The notes beneath the pieces are model-generated. The model was not told where the DNA came from. It did no database searches and saw only the letters and a list, made by a program, of their open reading frames with translations. The translations under genes were made by a program, and so were the position numbers. Below are positions 44,375 through 56,127 of a stretch of 64,000 nucleotides of DNA, in pieces. Each line of letters begins with the position of its first letter. Positions within the stretch are counted from its first letter, which is position 1. This DNA comes from UBA5066 sp048500275. Lineage in GTDB: Bacteria > Acidobacteriota > Thermoanaerobaculia > UBA5066. The DNA lies in contig JASNYI010000002.1 in assembly GCA_048500275.1 (NCBI GenBank), positions 372,001-436,000 of the forward strand, in the 5' to 3' direction.

Positions 44375-45597
44375 CCAAGTCGACGAACATCCTGAAGGTC
44401 GCGTTCCGCGCAATGGGCCGCAACAAGATGCGGTCGCTCCTGACGGCTCTCGGGATCATCATCGGCGTGGCCTGCGTCGTGGCGACGATCGGCATCGGGG
44501 AGGGAGCGCGCGTCCAGGCCGAGGCCCAGCTCCAGTCGCTCGGGACGAACTTCCTGATGATCTTCCCCGGGACGGTCACGTCGTCCGGGGCGCGCTCGGG
44601 CTGGGGCTCGAACTCCAAGCTCTCCGAGCAGGACGTCGAGGCCATCCGCCAGGAGGTGTCGTCGGTCTCCTACGTCTCGGCCTCGATCCGGACGGTCGCG
44701 CAGGTCGTCTACGGGAACCAGAACTGGTCGACGTCGATCCAGGGAGGCGAGGTCGACTGGCCCGCGATCCGGTCCTGGAACGTGGCGGAGGGTCAGTTCT
44801 TCACCGACGCGGACAACCGCGCCGCGGCCAAGGTCTGCGTCCTCGGCCAGACCGTGGCGACGACGCTCTTCGGCGACGAGGACCCCATCGGGAAGATGAT
44901 CCGGATCAAGAACATCCCGTTCCGCGTCGTGGGGGTCCTCGAGCCGAAGGGCGGCTCGATGATGGGGCAGGATCAGGACGACACGGTCATCGCGCCCTAC
45001 CAGACCGTCCGCAAGAAGATCATGGGGACGACGTCGGTCGGAATGATCATGACCGCGGTCTCGACCCCGGAGCTCGTCGACCGGGCGCAGGAGGAGATCT
45101 CGGCGCTCCTCCGGCAGCGGCACAAGATCAACCGGGCGGCGGGGCAGGAAGACGACTTCATGATCCGGTCGCAGACCGAGATGCTCCAGCAGGCCGAGCA
45201 GCAGTCGCGGACGATGGCGGTCCTGCTCTGGTCGATCGCGGGCGTCTCGCTCCTCGTCGGCGGGATCGGGATCATGAACATCATGCTGGTCTCGGTGACG
45301 GAGCGGACCCGGGAGATCGGCGTGCGCATGGCGATCGGCGCCAAGGGGGCCGACATCCGGGCGCAGTTCCTCGTCGAGGCCGTCGTGCTGGCGGTCGCCG
45401 GAGGGATCCTCGGCATCGCGCTCGGGGTCGGAATCCAGCAGGCCGTCGCGAAGTTCGCGGGCTGGCCGGTCCTGGTCAGCACGAGCTCCGTCTCCCTCGC
45501 GTTCCTCTTCTCCGCGCTCATCGGCGTGACCTTCGGCTTCTACCCGGCGCTGAAGGCCTCGAGGCTGGATCCCATCGAAGCCCTGCGTTACGAGTAG
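44371..45597 (+). CDS. MacB-type ABC transporter permease
   Basis: 408 residues with the MacB topology: a first transmembrane helix after NKMRSLLTALGIIIGVACVV, a large periplasmic domain (about 45-270), and three C-terminal membrane helices containing GGIGIMNIMLVSVTERTREI, a hallmark of the family, and ending PIEALRYE. With the adaptor and ATPase it forms a tripartite efflux or secretion pump. Right after its stop lie a hairpin (45603-45634) and a short remnant resembling the same C-terminus. Confidence 0.94.
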   Translation: MTKSTNILKVAFRAMGRNKMRSLLTALGIIIGVACVVATIGIGEGARVQAEAQLQSLGTNFLMIFPGTVTSSGARSGWGSNSKLSEQDVEAIRQEVSSVSYVSASIRTVAQVVYGNQNWSTSIQGGEVDWPAIRSWNVAEGQFFTDADNRAAAKVCVLGQTVATTLFGDEDPIGKMIRIKNIPFRVVGVLEPKGGSMMGQDQDDTVIAPYQTVRKKIMGTTSVGMIMTAVSTPELVDRAQEEISALLRQRHKINRAAGQEDDFMIRSQTEMLQQAEQQSRTMAVLLWSIAGVSLLVGGIGIMNIMLVSVTERTREIGVRMAIGAKGADIRAQFLVEAVVLAVAGGILGIALGVGIQQAVAKFAGWPVLVSTSSVSLAFLFSALIGVTFGFYPALKASRLDPIEALRYE

Positions 45598-45602
45598 GGG
45601 GT

Positions 45603-45634
45603 CCGGGGGGCCGCGCGCAGCTCAGGCCCCCCGG
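45603..45634 (+). terminator. Hairpin after the MacB permease
   Basis: CCGGGGGGCC (45603-45612) pairs perfectly with GGCCCCCCGG (45625-45634) around a 12-nt loop, 5 bp after the permease stop. It lacks a T run. The remaining bases to 45780 hold no gene beyond the remnant noted separately. Confidence 0.55.
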
Positions 45635-45660
45635 CGCGGGAGGCCTTGCGGTACGAGTGA
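45634..45660 (+). pseudogene. Possible remnant of a second MacB-type permease 3' end
   Basis: In the gap after the permease, one frame reads AREALRYE followed by TGA. The last seven residues match the real permease end (EALRYE) with only synonymous base changes over the shared 18 bp. It may be the tail of a deleted paralogue. The match is short, so chance cannot be excluded. Confidence 0.35.
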
Positions 45661-45780
45661 GCTGAAGCCCCTTCTCGCGGAACGTCTCCTCGCGTTCCAC
45701 CCCGCGCCCCGTCTTCATCCCGCCCGCGCGTACCGCGCACCGCGATGGGCGGCGGGTGGGGGGCGAGGGGTGGGGGCCGC

Positions 45781-46440
45781 TCAGGCGAGCGGCCGGGACC
45801 GGTCGCCGACGAACGGATTCAGGCGCGACTCCTCGGCGATCGTCGTCTCCTCGCCGTGCCCCGGCAGGACGAGGAGGTCGCCCGGGAGGGTCAGGAGCCT
45901 CGTCTCGATCGAGGCGACGAGGTCGTCCCAGGAGCCGCCGGGGAAGTCGGTCCGGCCCACCGAGCGCCGGAACAGGGTGTCCCCCGAGAAGAGGACGGGG
46001 CTCTCTCCCTCCAGCCGGAAGCAGACGCTTCCCGGCGTGTGGCCCGGCGTGTGGAGGACCTCGAGGGTCCCTTCGCCGCACCTGACGAGGTCGCCGTGAC
46101 CCAGCGCCCGGGCGACGGGGCCGGGCGCCTCGGCCGGCACCCCGAACATCTTCCCCCACCGGGCGAGGTCCGCGTAGAGCGGCAGGTCCCCCTCGTGCAT
46201 CAGGATCGGCGCGCCCGTCTCCTTCGAGAGCCTCGCGGAGGAGAGGCAGTGGTCGAGGTGGGCGTGGGTGTGGACGAGGGCGACGGCAGTGAGCCCGTGC
46301 CGCGAGAGGGCGTCGAGGACGCGGTCGGGCTCGCCGCCGGGGTCGAGCACGATGGCCGCCCGGGTGGCGGGGTCCGCCACGATCGCGCAGTTGCAGCCGA
46401 GGGGGGCGACGGGGAAAGTCTCGACGAGGACGAGGCTCAT
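45781..46440 (-). CDS. Metallo-beta-lactamase-fold hydrolase (glyoxalase II-like)
   Basis: 219 residues from the ATG at 46440. The zinc-binding motif is HTHAHLDH, followed by the third-ligand His in TPGHTPGS, FSGDTLF with bridging Asp, and a final PGHGEET. This is the small glyoxalase-II-like branch (about 210 residues), which acts on thioesters or related small molecules; the substrate is unknown. A GTG at 46458 gives a 6-residue longer version, but the ATG start is the usual family N-terminus. Confidence 0.88.
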   Translation of the reverse strand: MSLVLVETFPVAPLGCNCAIVADPATRAAIVLDPGGEPDRVLDALSRHGLTAVALVHTHAHLDHCLSSARLSKETGAPILMHEGDLPLYADLARWGKMFGVPAEAPGPVARALGHGDLVRCGEGTLEVLHTPGHTPGSVCFRLEGESPVLFSGDTLFRRSVGRTDFPGGSWDDLVASIETRLLTLPGDLLVLPGHGEETTIAEESRLNPFVGDRSRPLA

Positions 46441-46480
46441 TGCCGGCGAGTCTGCCACACGCCTCGCGGCGCGCCGGGCC

Positions 46481-46486
46481 TACACT
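46481..46486 (+). promoter_or_regulatory. Minus-10 box of the threonine aldolase gene, leaderless arrangement
   Basis: TACACT ends 8 nt before the ATG at 46495, and the intervening bases lack a Shine-Dalgarno. Confidence 0.4.
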
Positions 46487-46494
46487 CCCGCGCG

Positions 46495-47547
<1,053 letters not shown>

Positions 47548-47565
47548 GGACGAGGCCTCTTTCCG

Positions 47566-47958
47566 TCAGTCGCCGGGGAGCTTGGCGACGACCTCGATCT
47601 CGACCCGGGCCCCTGCCGGAAGCGCCCCGACCTGGACGGTCGAGCGGGCCGGGCGGTGGTCGCCGAAACGGGCGGCGTAGGCGCCGTTCATCTCGGCGAA
47701 GGAGCCCATGTCCGTCAGGAAGACGGTCGTCTTCACCACGTCCGAGAGTCGGCAGCCGGCGCCCGAGAGAATCGCGGTCAGGTTGTCGAAGACCCGGTTC
47801 GTCTCCTCGGCGATCGTTCCGGAAACGATCTTCATCGTGGCCGGGTCGAGGGGGACCTGCCCGGCGGTGAAGAGGAACCCGCCGGCGGCGATCCCCTGCG
47901 CATAGGGACCGATGGCCTTCGGGGCGTCGTCGACGGCGATCGTGCGGATCTTGCTCAT
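47566..47958 (-). CDS. ridA: RidA family reactive intermediate deaminase
   Basis: 130 residues of the YjgF/RidA fold, with IGPYAQGIAAGGFLFTAGQV, a TNRVFDNL helix and the conserved active-site Arg in ARSTVQVGALP. It hydrolyses reactive enamines/imines such as 2-aminoacrylate released by PLP enzymes, a fitting neighbour for threonine aldolase although that gene is on the other strand. The ATG overlaps the hpt stop by 4 bp (ATGA). Confidence 0.94.
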   Translation of the reverse strand: MSKIRTIAVDDAPKAIGPYAQGIAAGGFLFTAGQVPLDPATMKIVSGTIAEETNRVFDNLTAILSGAGCRLSDVVKTTVFLTDMGSFAEMNGAYAARFGDHRPARSTVQVGALPAGARVEIEVVAKLPGD

Positions 47959-48473
47959 TTGCTCGGGTCCCAGATGGCGATGTAGGGGAGGTTTCGGAAC
48001 TTCTCGTCGAGGTCGAGGCCGTACCCGACGACGAACTCGGGGCCGATCGTGAAGCCGAGGAAGTCGACGGGGATGTCGGCGTTCTCGGCGAGCTCCTTCT
48101 TGAGGAGGGAGGCGATCCTCAGGGAGCGAGGCTGCCGCGTCCCGAGAAGGCCGAGGAGCTTGCGGAGCGTCAGGCCCGTGTCGACGACGTCCTCGAACAG
48201 GAGGACGTCGCGCCCCTCGATGTCGGACGAGAGGTCCCGCACGAGCTCGAAGTTGCCGGTCGAGGAGGTCCCGGCGTACGACCTGACCTGCAGGAAGTCG
48301 ACGGCGACCGGCGTGGAGAGGCGCTTCAGAAGGTCGGTGAGGAAGAAGACCGAACCCTTGAGGATGCCGACGGCGAGGATCTCGCGGCCCGCGTAGGCCG
48401 CGTCGATCTCGCGCGCCAGCTCGTCCAGCCGGGCCGCGATCCGGTCCTCGGAAATGAGTATGCGATCTATCAC
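47955..48473 (-). CDS. hpt: Hypoxanthine phosphoribosyltransferase
   Basis: 172 residues with the type I PRTase order: VGILKGSVFFLTDL, RSYAGTSSTG flexible loop, the PRPP-binding motif LLFEDVVDTGLTL and the purine-contact segment near VDFLGFTIG. It salvages hypoxanthine (and possibly guanine) to the nucleotide. It starts with GTG 8 nt after a TATAGT box that overlaps the minus-10 of the divergent gene. Confidence 0.95.
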   Translation of the reverse strand: MIDRILISEDRIAARLDELAREIDAAYAGREILAVGILKGSVFFLTDLLKRLSTPVAVDFLQVRSYAGTSSTGNFELVRDLSSDIEGRDVLLFEDVVDTGLTLRKLLGLLGTRQPRSLRIASLLKKELAENADIPVDFLGFTIGPEFVVGYGLDLDEKFRNLPYIAIWDPSK

Positions 48474-48481
48474 GGGTCGAA

Positions 48482-48489
48482 ACTATAAT
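48482..48489. promoter_or_regulatory. Overlapping back-to-back minus-10 boxes (hpt and the unknown helical protein)
   Basis: The bases ACTATAAT carry TATAAT on the plus strand (48484-48489) and TATAGT on the minus strand (48487-48482, 8 nt before the hpt GTG at 48473). An apparent ATG at 48488 lies inside the plus-strand box, which is why a later start is chosen for the plus-strand gene. Confidence 0.6.
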
Positions 48490-48514
48490 GCAGGGGAAGC
48501 TCCGAGAGGTTCCA

Positions 48515-50155
48515 TTGAGCACGTCGATCGTCGATCTGAGATCCCTCCACGACGCCTACACGCGTCTGACGGAGAAGTTCAAGACCTTCTGGACCTTCCA
48601 CCAGTTCCTCCAGGGGGTCCACAAGACCTTCTTCGGCGACGCTCCGGCCTATCAGGTCGACTTCCAGGGGCTCTACGACCAGATCCGGTCCGTCACCACG
48701 GTGATGAACGTCCAGCCGCCCCCGGTCGTCCTCGACCAGATCAACCAGCTCGACGGCCGGCTCGACGTCGTCTATCGCGCGCTCTCGGCCGACGACGAGA
48801 AGATCGCCGCGAGCTTCGTGCGGCGCTTCTTCGAGAAGGTCAGGACCGAGGACGAGAAGCTCCTCCTCGCCATCCTCCGCTTCTACTTCCACTCGCGCCA
48901 GGTGTCGCCCGAGGCGCTCGACAAGATGGACTTCCTCCTGACGCTCGTCGGGGCCCGGCGCTCCCTCGACGACGGCAGGTACCTGCCCCGCTTCCCGCAG
49001 GAGCTCACGAAGCTCTTCGCGTCGCTTCTCGGCCTCGTGAGGCGCTCTCCCGCCCCGGCCGCAGAGCTGACCGCCGCCGTGAAGGCGCTCGGCCTCATCC
49101 GGAAGGACATCGAGGCGTGCGAGCGCTTCGAGGAGCTTTCCGAGAGGAAGAGCCTCGACAGCCTGCGGACGGTGAAGCACCGGCTCGGACCGGCGTATTA
49201 CGACACCGGGGTCCTCTCGGCGATCCTCGAGGCGAACCTCGCGGCCAAGAACCGCTTCCAGGCCCTCTACCGGAACGAGGAGAGGAGGATCTTCGACTCG
49301 TCCCAGCAGCTCCTCGACATCGAGCGCGAGCTCTCGCGGCGGCCCGAGGTGGCGGACAACGACCTGCAGGAGGAGTTCCGCAGGTTCCGGCAGTTCAAGG
49401 AGGAGTTCGACAAGAAGCGGAACGAAGGGGAGATCCGGCACGCCCAGGTCACGCGGCTCGCCGAGTCGATCGACGGCCTGATGGCCAAGCTGGACGCGAC
49501 CGGCGGGGTTCCCATCGACGCGATCCCAGAGACGCTCCCTTCGCTCGCGGCCGAGCCGATCGATGAGGCGCAGGAGACGATCAGCGGCTACTTCCCGGGG
49601 CGCGACGCCGGCCCCGCCCCGGTCGGCACGGCCACGCCTGTCCCGGCTCCGCCGGCCATCACGACCGACCCTCTCCTCGGGGAGGGCGCCTCGAAGATCC
49701 TCTACTCCGTCGACATGCTCCGCGGCGGGACGGGGTCGGGCCAGGCGGCCTACGGCGCGATGCTCTCCCGTTTCCGGCTCGAGCCGTGGGAGGTCCGGGC
49801 TGCCCGGCGAGTCCAGTCCGCCGAACCCGCCCCCGACCTCGAGGCCGCCGCGGGAGACCTCCTTTTCGTCGAAGGGGCCGCCCTCAGGCTCAAGATCGAC
49901 GACGTCGCCCAGCGGCTGAAGCCGGAGCCCGCAGACCCGAACGAGCCCGCGACCCAGGCCGATTTCGACCAGGCCGCCGAGTGTCTCGGGAGGGCGCAGG
50001 ACCTCGACCGCCGCTTCCGGCAGGCCCTCGAGGCGGTAGGTCCGGGCGGTCCCGCGGAGCGCCTCAACGAGCTGACCCGGTCCCGGTTCCGCCTGCTTCG
50101 AGCCTTCTCGGGCCTCTGGCTCCTCCACAACGCCCACGTGGCCGGACAGGCCTGA
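48515..50155 (+). CDS. Uncharacterised large helical protein
   Basis: 546 residues, not recognised. It is rich in long charged helices (about 1-330, for example DEKIAASFVRRFFEKVRTED and the FRRFRQFKEEFDKKRNEGEI stretch), a Pro/Ala/Thr linker (about 365-400), then a second helical region to the end. It has no signal peptide, membrane segment or catalytic motif that I can see. The usual ATG (48488) overlaps the TATAAT box and could not be in the transcript. The TTG at 48515 is preferred: GAGAGG (48504-48509) is 5 nt upstream. It could be a scaffold or cytoskeletal-type protein, but no evidence decides. Confidence 0.78.
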   Translation: MSTSIVDLRSLHDAYTRLTEKFKTFWTFHQFLQGVHKTFFGDAPAYQVDFQGLYDQIRSVTTVMNVQPPPVVLDQINQLDGRLDVVYRALSADDEKIAASFVRRFFEKVRTEDEKLLLAILRFYFHSRQVSPEALDKMDFLLTLVGARRSLDDGRYLPRFPQELTKLFASLLGLVRRSPAPAAELTAAVKALGLIRKDIEACERFEELSERKSLDSLRTVKHRLGPAYYDTGVLSAILEANLAAKNRFQALYRNEERRIFDSSQQLLDIERELSRRPEVADNDLQEEFRRFRQFKEEFDKKRNEGEIRHAQVTRLAESIDGLMAKLDATGGVPIDAIPETLPSLAAEPIDEAQETISGYFPGRDAGPAPVGTATPVPAPPAITTDPLLGEGASKILYSVDMLRGGTGSGQAAYGAMLSRFRLEPWEVRAARRVQSAEPAPDLEAAAGDLLFVEGAALRLKIDDVAQRLKPEPADPNEPATQADFDQAAECLGRAQDLDRRFRQALEAVGPGGPAERLNELTRSRFRLLRAFSGLWLLHNAHVAGQA

Positions 50156-50186
50156 AGAGGCTCCGGGCACGCCGGCCCGGCGCGGT

Positions 50187-50215
50187 TTGACCCGCGCCGG
50201 GGGCGCGCGGAGAAT
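50187..50215 (+). promoter_or_regulatory. Sigma-70 promoter of lysS, leaderless arrangement
   Basis: TTGACC (50187-50192), a 17-bp spacer and GAGAAT (50210-50215), 9 nt before the ATG at 50225. The transcript would start about 3 nt before the start codon. Having both hexamers at ideal spacing makes this the best-supported leaderless promoter in the window. Confidence 0.7.
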
Positions 50216-50224
50216 CGGCGCCCG

Positions 50225-51768
<1,544 letters not shown>

Positions 51769-51772
<4 letters not shown>

Positions 51773-52917
51773 CGGAAGCCCTGCTCGCCCGCAGGTACCT
51801 GCTCGCTTCGCGGCGCGACGCGCAGGTGGGAGTCGTCGCGGGAGCGGCCTTCCTGGGGCTGGTCCTCGGCGTCGCCGCGCTCGTCCTCTCGCTCGCCCTT
51901 CTGTCGGGCTTCCAGGACCACGTCCTCGCCCGGCTCGCCGAGGAGGCTCCGCACGTCCTCGTCACCCCCGCGGGCCGGCCCGATTTCGGTCCGGGCGAGG
52001 GGGCCGCGGAACGGCTCGGGTCGCTGGCCGGGGTCCGGTCGGTCTCGCCCGTCGTGAGGGGGCGGGGCTGGATCACCGCCCGCGGGCAGGCGGTGCCGGC
52101 GGTCCTCTCCGGGCGGGAGGGCGCCGAAGGGATCACGCTCGACCCGGCGCAGTCCCGCCAGCTCTCGGCGTTTCCCGGCGAGGACGTGACGGTCGTCTCT
52201 TCGCGCTCGCGCCTCTCTCCCCTCGGGCCCGTCCCCGTGACGGCCTCGCTCGCCGTGACCGACGTCGCGGTCGCCGGAACGGGCCGCAGGCAGCCCGAGG
52301 CCGTCGTCCCGGCAGACGCGGCGCGGCGCCTCTTCGGCCTTCCGGAAGGGGGCGCGACCGGCTTCGAGCTGCGGCTGGCCGACCCCGAGTCCGCGCCCCG
52401 CGTCGCCGCGGAGGCGCGCGAGGCGCTCGGCGCGGCGTCGACCGCGACGACGACGTGGCGGGACGCGAACCGCCCGCTCCTCCTCGCTCTCCGGCTCGAG
52501 CGGGTCGTCCTCTTCGCGACCGTCTTCCTCGTCGTCGTCGTCGCGGGGCTGAACCTCGCGGCCACCTCCGCCGTCCTCGCGGCGACGCGGCGGGGCGACG
52601 CGGCCGTCCTGACGGTCCTCGGCGCGACACCGGGGGTCCTCGCTCGCGTCTTCCTCCTCGCCGGCCTCCTCCTCGGCGCGGCGGGGACCCTCACCGGCCT
52701 CGTCCTCGGCGCCGTCCTGGCCGTCGTCCTCGACGTCACGCGCGCCATCCCCCTCCCCGCCCAGCTCTTCTCGCTCGCGCACGTCCCCTTCAAGCCGGCC
52801 CTCAGGGACCTTCTCGCCGTGGGCGTCTTCTCCCTCCTCTGGTCCTTCCTCTCCTCGCTCGTACCGGCCCGGATGGCGTCCCGGGTGGACGTCACGGAGG
52901 CCCTGCGTGCGGGCTGA
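51769..52917 (+). CDS. LolC/LolE-type lipoprotein-releasing permease, CTG start
   Basis: 382 residues. The N-terminal ARRYLLASRRDAQVG, first transmembrane helix (LGLVLGVAALVLSLALLSGF), periplasmic domain (about 50-245) and three C-terminal helices ending SLVPARMASRVDVTEALR are typical of LolC/E. With LolD it lifts lipoproteins from the inner membrane. Homology begins right at a CTG codon (51769) that overlaps the lysS stop as CTGA, with GGGGACGGGA just upstream; the first in-frame GTG (51826) would delete the N-terminal helix. Only one permease gene is present, so the complex may use a homodimer or a second gene elsewhere. Confidence 0.85.
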
Positions 52918-53590
52918 GCCGCTCCTCCTCGCGGAGTCGCTCGCCCGCGGCTTCGGCGAAGGCGAGGCGCGGCTGGAGCTTTTCTCCGGCCTCTCCCTCT
53001 CGCTCGAGGCGGGGGGTGCGGCTGCGATCGTGGGGCCCTCGGGATGCGGAAAGTCGACCCTCCTCCACCTTCTCGCCGGTCTCGACCGGCCGGACGCCGG
53101 GCGTGTCCTCGTGGAAGGACGTGACTGGGAGTCGCTCGCTCCTGAGGCGAAGGCGAGGTGGAGGGGCGAGGCCGTCGGGTTCGTCTTCCAGCTGCACCAC
53201 CTCCTGCCCGAGCTGACGGCCGAGGAGAACGTCGCCCTCCCGCTCTTCCTCGCGGGGACGCCGGACGGGGCTGCGAGGGCGGTCGCGCGCGAGCTCCTCG
53301 CGAAAGTCGGCCTCGTCCGCCAGGCCGGGACCCTGCCGCGCGTCCTCTCTGGAGGAGAGCGGCAGCGCGTCGCCATCGCCCGGGCAGTCGTCAGACGGCC
53401 ACGCCTCCTCCTCTGCGACGAGCCGACGGGGAGCCTCGACGCCGCCCACGCCGCCGAGGTGCTCGAGCTCCTCCTCGGGACGGCACGGGAGCGGGCGGGA
53501 GCGCTCCTCCTCGTGACCCACGACCCGAACGTCGCCGCGCGCTGCGGGACGGTCCTGACGCTCTCGGCCCGGGGGCTCGTGGCCTCCTGA
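52907..53590 (+). CDS. lolD: Lipoprotein-releasing ABC ATPase LolD
   Basis: 227 residues: Walker A GPSGCGKST, Q-loop FQLHHLLPELTAEENV, signature LSGGERQR, Walker B LLLCDEPTGSLD and switch His in LVTHDPN. The FQxHHLLPEL/TAxENV segment is characteristic of LolD. The GTG start overlaps the permease gene by 11 bp. It supplies the energy for the LolCDE exporter at the inner membrane. Confidence 0.93.
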   Translation: MRAEPLLLAESLARGFGEGEARLELFSGLSLSLEAGGAAAIVGPSGCGKSTLLHLLAGLDRPDAGRVLVEGRDWESLAPEAKARWRGEAVGFVFQLHHLLPELTAEENVALPLFLAGTPDGAARAVARELLAKVGLVRQAGTLPRVLSGGERQRVAIARAVVRRPRLLLCDEPTGSLDAAHAAEVLELLLGTARERAGALLLVTHDPNVAARCGTVLTLSARGLVAS

Positions 53591-53605
53591 CCCGCCCGGG
53601 AGGTC

Positions 53606-53621
53606 TGGCACCCCGTATGCT
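53606..53621 (+). promoter_or_regulatory. Sigma-54 (minus-24/minus-12) promoter of clpC
   Basis: TGGCAC (53606-53611), five bases, then ATGCT (53617-53621), preceded by a C. GG of the minus-24 and GC of the minus-12 are separated by exactly 10 bp, as RpoN requires. It lies in the 87-bp gap between lolD and clpC; transcription would start near 53632, with an AGGCGAGGTCAAGGT-like ribosome site before the ATG at 53678. Confidence 0.78.
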
Positions 53622-53677
53622 AGGATCGGGAAACGGCCGAAAACCGCTTCCAGAGCGGTCTCAGGCGAGGTCAAGGT

Positions 53678-56104
<2,427 letters not shown>

Positions 56105-56127
56105 GGCACGTGCGGGAAGATTCACCC

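Noticed and set aside
53591..53677. CIRCE or CtsR operator ahead of clpC
   Set aside because: No TTAGCACTC-N9-GAGTGCTAA palindrome or CtsR heptad repeat is present; the sigma-54 element explains the region better.
56110..56127. GTG at 56110 as the bamA start
   Set aside because: The nearest AAGG is only 3 nt away, too close for use; GGGAAGA is well placed for the GTG at 56128. The difference is six residues before the signal peptide.
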